DNA of 11,776 nucleotides from Phycisphaerales bacterium (GTDB lineage Bacteria; Planctomycetota; Phycisphaerae; Phycisphaerales; UBA1924): assembly GCA_019747615.1 (NCBI GenBank), contig JAIEQQ010000543.1:1-11776 (forward strand), in the 5' to 3' direction. Shown piece by piece: positions 5,182 to 11,776 of the stretch. The translations under genes and the position numbers were made by a program. Every line of letters starts with the position of its first letter. Position 1 is the first letter of the stretch. The notes beneath the pieces were generated by a model that saw only the letters and a program-made list of their open reading frames with translations, had not been told where the DNA came from and made no database searches.

Positions 5182-5210
5182 GCGACTCATCCCCGGCGCC
5201 GACATACGAT
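5182..5210 (+). promoter_or_regulatory. Weak candidate promoter for tRNA-Ser
   Basis: TACGAT (5205-5210) lies nine bases before the tRNA-Ser 5' end. GCGACT (5182-5187), 17 bases upstream, matches only three of six -35 bases. Called mainly from position. Confidence 0.3.
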
Positions 5211-5219
5211 CGCGAGCCT

Positions 5220-5306
5220 GGAGAGGTGGCAGAGCGGTTGAATGCGCCAGACTTGAAATCTGGTTAAGGCCTCGGTCTTACGGGAGTTCGAATCTCCCCC
5301 TCTCCG
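5220..5306 (+). tRNA. tRNA-Ser(UGA)
   Basis: This 87-base class II tRNA has acceptor stem GGAGAGG/CCTCTCC with discriminator G, anticodon stem CCAGA/TCTGG with loop CTTGAAA (anticodon TGA at 5254-5256), a long variable arm in which TAAGGCC pairs with GGTCTTA, and T arm GGGAG-TTCGAAT-CTCCC. The long variable arm and anticodon identify serine. CCA is not encoded. It reads UCA and, by wobble, other UCN codons. Confidence 0.97.
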
Positions 5307-5343
5307 TTGATTCTTGCGTGCCGATGGCCATCGTGCCGCAGCT

Positions 5344-5366
5344 CGCGAGTTCCGCAGCAGCTCGCG
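5344..5366. terminator. Hairpin between tRNA-Ser and the polyprenyl synthase gene
   Basis: CGCGAG (5344-5349) and CTCGCG (5361-5366) form a perfect 6-bp stem with an 11-base loop. It lies between the end of tRNA-Ser and the stop of the converging synthase gene, so it could end transcripts from both sides. No T-run follows, and an alternative pairing of GCCGC/GCGGC competes with it. Confidence 0.3.
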
Positions 5367-5388
5367 GCCCATCAACCTCTCGCGATTC

Positions 5389-6432
5389 TCACCAGTTGCG
5401 ATTGACCACCGCATCGGCCATCAGCGCCAGCACCCGCTTGGCCGGCGAATCCGGGATCGGTTCCAGCGCCTGCCGCGCGTCGGCGACCAGCGATTCGGCA
5501 ACCCGCCGCGCGTGGTTGATCGAGTCGGTCTCGGCCATCCAGCCGCGCAGGAGGTTGCTGCGTTCGGTCGCGTCCATCGTGTTGTTGTGCAGCAGTTCGA
5601 GCGAGCGGCCGCGTTTCTCGCCTCCGGCAGATGCGAGGTGGTGGATGATCGGCAGCGTGAGCTTGCCCTTTTCCAGGTCCTTGCCCAGCGACTTTCCCAC
5701 CACCTGCTGATCGCCCGTGAGGTCCAGCAGGTCGTCCTGAATCTGGAACGCGATGCCCAGCGACGTGCCGAAGCGCTCGAGCAACACCGAGGTTTCCGTC
5801 GAGGCGCCGCCGGCTCGCGAGCCCTGACGAGAGCCCAGCTCGCACGCCGCGGCGATCAGGCTCGCGGTCTTGCGCTTCACGATCTCGAAATACGTCGGCT
5901 CATCGAGCGAGAAGTCCTCGCGATGATCCAGTTGCAACAGTTCGCCGGCGCACAGCACCATGCCCACTTCGGCGATGCGCTGGCTCGTGCGCTGATCGCC
6001 CAGCGTTGAGCACAGGCCGAACGCGGCGGAGAAGAGATAGTCCCCCAGAATCACCGCGGCCTCGTTGCCCCGCAGCGAGTTGACCGTCTGCGTGCGACGG
6101 CGCGTGTCGGCATCGTCGAGCACGTCATCGTGAACGAGCGTCGCCAGGTGGACCATCTCGCAGACGGTGGAGATCACGACCACGTTGTCGTGCGGCTCGG
6201 GCTTCAGCGTCGCCGCCTCATCGGGCGGGGCGCTGGCCAGCGCGCTGAGCATCGCCAGCGCCGGGCGGATCATCTTGCCGTGGTAGCGCTCGACATGGCG
6301 GCAGAGCCGCTGCACCGGCGGCAGATCGCTGGTGAGCTGCTGCTGCATCCGCGTTTCGACGAGCGCCATCCCCGCTGCGAGGTGCGTTTGCACGGGTTCG
6401 AGTTCGGGCGAGATGGAGAGGAGTGAGGGCAT
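5389..6432 (-). CDS. Polyprenyl diphosphate synthase (trans, long-chain type)
   Basis: This 347-residue all-helical enzyme adds isopentenyl diphosphate units to an allylic primer, making polyprenyl diphosphates for quinone side chains or other isoprenoids. The first Asp-rich motif is HDDVLDDAD (DDxxD at 102-106) and the second IQDDLLD (233-237). The conserved GKMIRPAL block (52-59) and GD..L around 130 are also present. The residues four and five before the first motif are Thr and Ala, small residues that in this family usually mean a product longer than C15, as in IspB-like octaprenyl or heptaprenyl synthases. ATG at 6432 is preferred. An upstream ATG (6504) would add 24 Pro/Ala-rich residues encoded by tandem repeats. 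No Shine-Dalgarno precedes 6432. The gene follows the LOG-family gene by 127 bases of repeats. Confidence 0.9.
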   Translation of the reverse strand: MPSLLSISPELEPVQTHLAAGMALVETRMQQQLTSDLPPVQRLCRHVERYHGKMIRPALAMLSALASAPPDEAATLKPEPHDNVVVISTVCEMVHLATLVHDDVLDDADTRRRTQTVNSLRGNEAAVILGDYLFSAAFGLCSTLGDQRTSQRIAEVGMVLCAGELLQLDHREDFSLDEPTYFEIVKRKTASLIAAACELGSRQGSRAGGASTETSVLLERFGTSLGIAFQIQDDLLDLTGDQQVVGKSLGKDLEKGKLTLPIIHHLASAGGEKRGRSLELLHNNTMDATERSNLLRGWMAETDSINHARRVAESLVADARQALEPIPDSPAKRVLALMADAVVNRNW

Positions 6433-6439
6433 TGGGGGA

Positions 6440-6470
6440 GGCACTGGGAACGAGGCACTGGGCACTGGGG
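6440..6470. repeat. GGCACTGGG direct repeats in the synthase leader
   Basis: GGCACTGGG occurs at 6440-6448 and 6454-6462, followed directly by GCACTGGGG at 6462-6470. The block begins eight bases upstream of the polyprenyl synthase start codon. It leaves no room for a normal ribosome binding site there. Confidence 0.8.
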
Positions 6471-6483
6471 CGATGGGGAAGAA

Positions 6484-6547
6484 GGCATCAAGGCAGCGCG
6501 GCATCGAGGCATCAAGGCATCAAGGCATCAAGGCATCAAGGCATCAA
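6484..6547. repeat. Tandem octamer array, GGCATCAA x 8
   Basis: Eight in-phase octamers: GGCATCAA, GGCAGCGC, GGCATCGA, then five perfect GGCATCAA. The array ends 12 bases before the stop codon of the LOG-family gene and, with the ACTGGG repeats, fills the gap before the polyprenyl synthase. The even copies lie near the LOG gene and the decayed ones near the synthase. Confidence 0.96.
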
Positions 6548-6559
6548 GGCCGGACCATG

Positions 6560-7666
6560 TCAGGCCGTGGGTGCGTTGTTGATGTCATCGATCAAGCGGC
6601 GCACGTGACCAAAGTCCCGGCGCGTGTGCGTGAACGCCAGTCGCGGCAGCTCCAGATGATCCTCCTCCACCTCGTACGGCCCACGCTGCACGATCGCGCC
6701 CGTGCGGATGAGCTTGGCGTACTTCTGCGTCAGGATCTCCGTCTGCCCCGCCGCCAGGGGCTTCCGCAGGCGGATCACCAGATCATCACGCACGTATCGC
6801 GATGAGTGATAGTTGCGATAGAACGCGTCGATCACGTTCGCGGCTTCCTCCGGCGTCTTGCACAGCGCGAACAGATTGAGGTCCTCCTCGCTGATCCACT
6901 TGCGCGTGAGCAGCCCCGCGCGGATGAACGTCAGGAACTCCTCCCAGTACGTCTCGCCCGCGCCCTCGCACAAGACGATCGGCACCATCGAGGCCTTGCC
7001 CGTTTGGATCAGCGTCAGCACCTCGAAGGCTTCGTCCATCGTGCCAAAGCCGCCGGGGAAGATCGCCACCGCCTCGGCCTGGCTGATGAACATCAGCTTG
7101 CGCGTGAAGAAGTAGCGGAAGTTGATCAGCTTGCTGTCGCCCGCGATCACCTCGTTCGTCGATTGCTCAAACGGCAGGCGGATCGCCACACCGAAGGATT
7201 TGTCACGACCCGGCCCCACGTGCCCGGCTTCCATGATCCCGCCGCCAGCGCCGGTGATCACCATCCAGTTTCGCTCCGCCATCAGGCGCGAGAAGTCCAC
7301 CGTCGCGGCGTAATCCGGGTGATCCTTCGGCGTGCGAGCACTGCCGAAGATCGTCACCTTGTGCGGGTCCGGATAGCGACCGAACACGTTGAACGCGTAC
7401 CGCAGCTCCTTTACCGCGGCGGTGATCAGCTTCAGTTCGCCGGTGCTCCGGCGATCGGGGATCAGCTTCAGACCCGCCGCGATCAGGTCGTGAACGAGTT
7501 TGCCGTCAAAGGTCGCGGGGTTTGCGCCCATGTCGCGGATCAGCGCGTCGATGCGAGCGGCCATCTCCGGCTCATCCACGCGACGCTGCGCCGGCGCCTC
7601 GGTGCCCTCGATGCGAACAACCTCCGCTTGCGTGATCGGGTCGAGCTCTTGGCGGTTCTGTGTCAA
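6560..7666 (-). CDS. LOG-family Rossmann-fold protein (TIGR00730-like, extended form)
   Basis: This 368-residue protein contains a LOG/lysine-decarboxylase-like Rossmann domain at about 100-290: VTIFGSARTP (104-113), VITGAGGGIMEA (136-147), FFTRKLMF (186-193) and the signature PGGFGTMDE (204-212). Short LOG proteins are phosphoribohydrolases that release free bases from nucleoside 5'-monophosphates. This longer type, with about 100 extra N-terminal and 75 extra C-terminal residues, is common in bacteria, but its substrate is not settled. The start is taken as TTG at 7666 because GAGAGG lies six bases before it; an in-frame start further up would overlap the AsmA-like gene by over 100 bases. 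The TTG is ten bases past that gene's stop and the ribosome binding site lies on the stop codon, which suggests translational coupling. Confidence 0.88.
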   Translation of the reverse strand: MTQNRQELDPITQAEVVRIEGTEAPAQRRVDEPEMAARIDALIRDMGANPATFDGKLVHDLIAAGLKLIPDRRSTGELKLITAAVKELRYAFNVFGRYPDPHKVTIFGSARTPKDHPDYAATVDFSRLMAERNWMVITGAGGGIMEAGHVGPGRDKSFGVAIRLPFEQSTNEVIAGDSKLINFRYFFTRKLMFISQAEAVAIFPGGFGTMDEAFEVLTLIQTGKASMVPIVLCEGAGETYWEEFLTFIRAGLLTRKWISEEDLNLFALCKTPEEAANVIDAFYRNYHSSRYVRDDLVIRLRKPLAAGQTEILTQKYAKLIRTGAIVQRGPYEVEEDHLELPRLAFTHTRRDFGHVRRLIDDINNAPTA

Positions 7667-7676
7667 GGGATGCCTC

Positions 7677-10600
7677 TCATTCGTGCGTGCTGCCGTCGGC
7701 GTTCGGCAGGCGATCGCCGGGTGGTGAACTTGCGCCCCCCACGGTACGCCCCGGCTCGGCCCCGCGCGCAGGTTCGCCGGGCACAACACCCGCCGGGCGG
7801 GCCAGCAGATCCAGCCGCTCGGCCCGGAGGCGTTCCTCCAGTTCGGTATCGATCATGATCTCATCCTGCTCGCTGCCGAAGAGCCGCAGGAAGAAGGCGC
7901 GCGGTCGCGACAGCACGCTCTGGCCGATCTCGGGCTTGGACATCGTGCCCTTCACGGTGGTCGTGACCACCTGATTCCGCAGGCCGTCCAGCAGATGACC
8001 GACGATGGGGATCACGCCCGGCGCCCGCGTCGCCAGCCGCAGATTCAAGTCCTGCGTCGCCAGCGTCATCGTGCCCTGTCCGAGCACCGCCACAGATCCG
8101 CTCAGCAGACCGATCTCACGGATCTCCGCCGTCGGCCCGTTGATCTGGAAGTTCGCGCGGAAGTAGTCCAATCGCTCATCCAGCGGCAGGTTGAGCGAAG
8201 TCAGCTTGATCAGCGGCACGACCAGCGGCACGGTGATCACATCGCCGCCGACGATGCGAACGAAGCCCTCGCCCCGTCGCGATGCCGCATCGCCGAGTGT
8301 GCCGGTGATCTGGACGGAGCCATCCAGCGAGCCGCGCGTCAGGTCGCCGCGATCGCCGGCGAGCGTCCCGAGGCCACGATCCATGAGCAGCGGCAGCCCG
8401 ATCGGTTGATCGGGCACGATGCCCGCGCCCGGCAGGGGAGCCAGTGCATCGGGCGTCGTGCCGGCCTCGCTCGGGAGTTCAGTCTTCGCAGCTTCCGCGA
8501 TCGCCAGGGCGTCCGCCTCGTTGCGTTGAATGTCTCGCAGCAGATCGGCGAAGCGCACGCCCTCGACGCGGATATCCGCCGCGAAGGTGCGAGCGCTCGT
8601 CGGCGTTTGCGGCTTGGCCAGCTCGCCCCGCAGCGCGACGCGCCCGAGGCTCATGCGCCCGCGCAGTGATTCCAGCACGATCACGCCATCGCGTCCCGGT
8701 GGGTTGGCGATCATCACGCCCTTTGCGACAGTCAGCGTGACCGGCCCGGCGATCATGCCCGGCGAGTCGAGCGTGAGTCTCATCCAAGGCAGCGTGCGGT
8801 CGGCGGTCTTCTCGATTTCGATGCCCAGCGTGCCCGAGGCTCGCCGGATGCTCAGGCCAATCTCGGCGCCGAACTCACCGAGCCGCAGGTCTCCGGCAAA
8901 TCGGGCCGCGAGCGTGCTCGGTCGCTCGGGCGCGGCCGGCGTCGCGGCCCGCGCCGAGACGCTTCGCAGCACCAGAGCGCCCTGATTCAGTGACATCCCG
9001 CCGCTCAGTTCCACTTTGGCCTCGCCAAGCGCGGTGGCGACATCATCGGGCAGCAGCGCCAGCAGGTCCGGCTCGATGCCGCCCGCCTGCGCGTCGACCC
9101 TCGCGTCCAGCTCCATCGCTTCGTCGCCGATGCGCCACGCGCCGTCGATCGAGCCCGCCCACCGGGCGGCCTGAAACGTCAGTTGATCAAACCGGCCGCC
9201 GGTCGGCGTGATGGTGACCTCGCCGGTGACCGAGGGCACTTCGATCCGCTGGCCCCTGCGCGTCAGCGAGATCTCCACCGGCTGCAACGTGCCCGCGAAA
9301 TCGAAGTTCCGCGCTCCGACCGGTACATCCAGCGGCGTCAGGAGCGCCCGCGCACTGGCGATCGCCCGGACTTCCGAATCCACGATGAACTTCGCGATCG
9401 ACTCGGCGCCGACCGACTGCGCGAGCTTCAACACCAGGGGCGACTCTGCCCGCACGTTCTCAAGCCGCACGCTCAGTGGCGATTGAACCCGCAACTGCTC
9501 GATACCGAACTGCAAAGGCTCCGGCGTCTTGGGGTTCGTCGGCACCGGGGCCGTCCACTGCACGCTGCCGTCTAGCGCGAGGCTCCCCGCGGGCGCGCCC
9601 GGCCCCGGCTGACCGGTGACCGTGAAGACGTTGAGAAACAGATCGTTGAAACCTACGAACAGGTGGTCGGGCCGGCCGCTCATTGCGTCCAGCGATGACA
9701 CCGTCCACTTTCCACCGACCTGATCGACCGAGAGCCTTCCGCTCTCGGTGGCAACCTCCAGCGCCTCGGCTCCGCGCCCGGTGACGCGCACTCGCATCTG
9801 GCGCGGCGCCGGGTACATGAGGCCGAAGATCCCCACATCGGCGCTGACGCGCCCGCCGGGTGCCCAGCGATTGCGAGCCTCGCCGATGCTCGCCATCGTC
9901 TCGGGCGCGAACACGCCGATCAGCGACTCCACCGGCAGCGTGACATCGAACCGCGAAAGCCGCACGCTGGCGTCCAGCTCGCCCGGCACGCCCTCGGCGA
10001 TGTTGCCGAATTTCATCTCCGCCGAAACAACGACCTCATCGCCGGGCTCCGGCGGGCCGACGCGATCGTCATCACGCCGTGACATGCGGGCCCGCATTTC
10101 GCCGACGTCCAGCCGATTCGAGTTGACGAAGATCTCGCCACGCATGTCGGTGGCCAGCAGTTGATCCGTGCCGCCGCCCTCGAGCGGCAGCGGCGGCAGC
10201 GCCGCGCTCACGCCGTTGAGGCGGATGGTTGCCTCGTATTCGCCTTCGCCGGCGAGCTCTGGCCCGACGAGGGCATCGCAATCGATGGTGCCGCGCACGC
10301 CCAGCGTGCGGATCAGCGCCGCGACATCCAGCCCCGGCGTGGGCGGCTCATCGGCGACCCAGTTCGGAAGCGCCGGCGGCCCTTGCTCGTCCTCATTGAG
10401 CAGCCCCTTGAACCGCCCCGTCGGCGGCAGCGCCGCGAGCAAGAGTTCGTCAACGGGCACACCGACGGCGCTGACGCGGAGCTTTGTTGTGCCCTCGCGC
10501 ACGATGCCGTCGGCCTCGACTCGTGTGACGGGCACCTCCGCCAAGAGCGTCGCGGTGCCGCCGGTCAAGCCGCGGAACGCGCGAGCGCCGAGCGTGACCT

Positions 10601-11776
10601 CGCGATCGTTGACGATGATGCGCATCCCCTCGGCCTTCAGCGGCAGCCCGAACGCCCCCGGCACCACGCCCACCTCACCAAAGCGGACGTCCACCAGCGT
10701 GCGGTAGTCCGTGCCGATCCCCGCGTCGTTGATGACGTGAACGCCGATGCTGTCCACCGTGCCGCCGAAGCTGAACGCAGGCCGCGCCAGGATCGCGCCG
10801 AGTGCTGCGCGACGAGCGTCCCGGGCCGCCCGGTCGTCTGCCCCGTCGCCGGCATTGGCGCCGCCACCACCCGGCACGCCGGCGGCCCTTCGCTGCTGGG
10901 CGTCGATGTCGTCAAGCGTCTCCAGCTCGCGCCGCGCTGCGCCGTGTTCCTGCGGCGTGGCGATGAGCCCCAGCTCGCGCAGCCGCTCGTGCTGCCGACG
11001 GCTGAAGAGCAGCTCGAGCATTCCCGCCGCGGTGCTCTGATCGATCGCCTTGCGCAGTTCGTCATCGATCGGCACGTCGGTGAGCGTGACGCGGATGTCC
11101 AGGCCCGACTCGTCGGTAATCGGGGTGATGACGCCCTCGGCAAGCACTTGAGCCCCGCTGGGCGATCTACCGCGCACCGAGACGATCTCGACCTTGTCGT
11201 CATCAAAGCGCACCTTACCCCGCAGATCGACGATGGGGTACGGGAACCGCTCGAACGCCGCCTCGCCCTCGCGCAGCAGGATCGACCCGCTGATGAGCAC
11301 GTCGCCGGGCCCCTCGGGCGTGGGCTCGGTGCGCGAGACCTCGATCTGCGCGTCGAGCATCGCGGTGGGCCCGCCGAAGAGCTCAAGGTTCCGCCTGACC
11401 ACCGGTGGCGCGAACCACAGCAGTCGCGGGTCCTTCTGGAGCTGGAAGTCGCGAGCGACGAGCGTGCAGGTGTACGGCGCGTCGATGCTCGTGCCATCGC
11501 TGCGGAACTTCACGTTGATCGCCAGATCTTCGAGCTGGCCGTCGATCGTCGCGTCCAGTCCCTCGCCCGAGACGCGCATGAGCCCCGAAACGCCCTCGAG
11601 TCGCGCGGTGCGCGAGCCGACAACCTCGGGCCGGCCCGCCGCGATGGGCAGGTTGAGCTCGACGCCGCGCAGTTCCAACTCTGCGCTGACGCCCTGCCCG
11701 CGCGCGTAGCGCAGCTTGACGCCGGCCAGGTCGCCCCGCATACGCATGGCCTTCCACGTCGGGCGGATGATCGTCG
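7677..11776 (-). CDS. Large AsmA/TamB-like envelope protein, N-terminus outside window
   Basis: The frame stays open to the right edge, so 1365 residues are visible and the N-terminus, where a signal or membrane anchor would be, is missing. The sequence is a long run of beta-strand-rich repeats of the AsmA/YhdP/TamB type, for example SGSILLREGEAAFERF and PIVDLRGKVRFDDDKVEIV near 165-200. A charged, Gly-rich linker lies near 265-325. The C-terminal 220 residues (from about 1148) form an AsmA-like end domain with GEGFVRIVGGDVITVPLV, LGQGTMTLATQDLNLRL and VKGTMSKPEIG, then a hydrophilic tail. Such proteins form hydrophobic grooves that move phospholipids between inner and outer membranes in Gram-negative bacteria. 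That role is inferred here from the family. No inserted domains, frameshifts or stops are seen. The LOG-family gene follows ten bases after its stop. Confidence 0.8.
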   Translation of the reverse strand, partial: TIIRPTWKAMRMRGDLAGVKLRYARGQGVSAELELRGVELNLPIAAGRPEVVGSRTARLEGVSGLMRVSGEGLDATIDGQLEDLAINVKFRSDGTSIDAPYTCTLVARDFQLQKDPRLLWFAPPVVRRNLELFGGPTAMLDAQIEVSRTEPTPEGPGDVLISGSILLREGEAAFERFPYPIVDLRGKVRFDDDKVEIVSVRGRSPSGAQVLAEGVITPITDESGLDIRVTLTDVPIDDELRKAIDQSTAAGMLELLFSRRQHERLRELGLIATPQEHGAARRELETLDDIDAQQRRAAGVPGGGGANAGDGADDRAARDARRAALGAILARPAFSFGGTVDSIGVHVINDAGIGTDYRTLVDVRFGEVGVVPGAFGLPLKAEGMRIIVNDREVTLGARAFRGLTGGTATLLAEVPVTRVEADGIVREGTTKLRVSAVGVPVDELLLAALPPTGRFKGLLNEDEQGPPALPNWVADEPPTPGLDVAALIRTLGVRGTIDCDALVGPELAGEGEYEATIRLNGVSAALPPLPLEGGGTDQLLATDMRGEIFVNSNRLDVGEMRARMSRRDDDRVGPPEPGDEVVVSAEMKFGNIAEGVPGELDASVRLSRFDVTLPVESLIGVFAPETMASIGEARNRWAPGGRVSADVGIFGLMYPAPRQMRVRVTGRGAEALEVATESGRLSVDQVGGKWTVSSLDAMSGRPDHLFVGFNDLFLNVFTVTGQPGPGAPAGSLALDGSVQWTAPVPTNPKTPEPLQFGIEQLRVQSPLSVRLENVRAESPLVLKLAQSVGAESIAKFIVDSEVRAIASARALLTPLDVPVGARNFDFAGTLQPVEISLTRRGQRIEVPSVTGEVTITPTGGRFDQLTFQAARWAGSIDGAWRIGDEAMELDARVDAQAGGIEPDLLALLPDDVATALGEAKVELSGGMSLNQGALVLRSVSARAATPAAPERPSTLAARFAGDLRLGEFGAEIGLSIRRASGTLGIEIEKTADRTLPWMRLTLDSPGMIAGPVTLTVAKGVMIANPPGRDGVIVLESLRGRMSLGRVALRGELAKPQTPTSARTFAADIRVEGVRFADLLRDIQRNEADALAIAEAAKTELPSEAGTTPDALAPLPGAGIVPDQPIGLPLLMDRGLGTLAGDRGDLTRGSLDGSVQITGTLGDAASRRGEGFVRIVGGDVITVPLVVPLIKLTSLNLPLDERLDYFRANFQINGPTAEIREIGLLSGSVAVLGQGTMTLATQDLNLRLATRAPGVIPIVGHLLDGLRNQVVTTTVKGTMSKPEIGQSVLSRPRAFFLRLFGSEQDEIMIDTELEERLRAERLDLLARPAGVVPGEPARGAEPGRTVGGASSPPGDRLPNADGSTHE

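Noticed and set aside
4976..5306. tRNA genes as phage or island attachment sites
   Set aside because: No integrase gene and no direct repeat of a tRNA 3' end were seen in the window.
5322..5333. Perfect 12-base palindrome CGATGGCCATCG after tRNA-Ser
   Set aside because: As RNA it gives only a 4-bp stem with a 4-base loop and no T-run; as an operator it stands alone with no neighbouring regulator.
5314..6009. 231-codon + frame
   Set aside because: Antisense to the polyprenyl synthase, which carries both Asp-rich motifs; no domain is visible in this frame.
6806..7858. 350-codon + frame
   Set aside because: Antisense shadow of the LOG-family gene, with Arg/His-rich composition typical of a complementary frame in GC-rich DNA.
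10637..11497. 286-codon - frame
   Set aside because: Out-of-frame overlap with the AsmA-like gene; Ser/Arg-rich composition and no domain.

Overview
The window is GC-rich bacterial DNA, most likely from a planctomycete and probably class Phycisphaerae. The main clue is a secreted protein ending in a PEP-CTERM-like tail: PAPGS, a short hydrophobic helix, then RRRR. A long AsmA-like envelope protein, an extended LOG-family protein and several intergenic arrays of 7-8 base repeats fit the same picture. The placement is inferred from sequence style only.

Left part (1-1642): the 3' end of a citrate synthase gene (+) is followed 16 bases later by a MmcQ/YjbR-family gene (+) with a lysine/alanine-rich tail. 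Converging on these is a small secreted DUF642-like gene with a PEP-CTERM-like tail (-). A strong GC hairpin lies between the converging genes.

Methionine block (1819-4703, all -): a strong promoter (TTGACA, 17-base spacer, TAATCT) is followed at the predicted transcript start by what I read as an S-adenosylmethionine riboswitch of the SAM-I/SAM-IV clan. Next come further leader hairpins, one with the ribosome binding site in its loop, then a PLP-dependent trans-sulfuration gene. After 464 bases of repeats there is an aspartokinase-like gene that has only the catalytic domain. Both products fit the aspartate-to-methionine branch, so a SAM sensor is the expected control.

tRNA block (4976-5306): tRNA-Gly(UCC) on - and tRNA-Ser(UGA) on + diverge from a shared 172-base spacer. 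Neither encodes CCA.

Right part (5389-11776, all -): read in transcription order, a very long AsmA/TamB-like protein whose N-terminus lies outside the window, then a LOG-family protein that probably starts at TTG with its ribosome binding site over the upstream stop codon, then a trans-type polyprenyl diphosphate synthase.

Most long intergenic gaps carry short tandem repeats (AGTGGCAA, AGTGCTG, TCGGCAA, ACTGGGA, GGCATCAA). Several sit directly before start codons, and two repeat families also occur as inverted copies around a short segment. The riboswitch with its simplified P2 arm and these repeat arrays are the most interesting content of the window.
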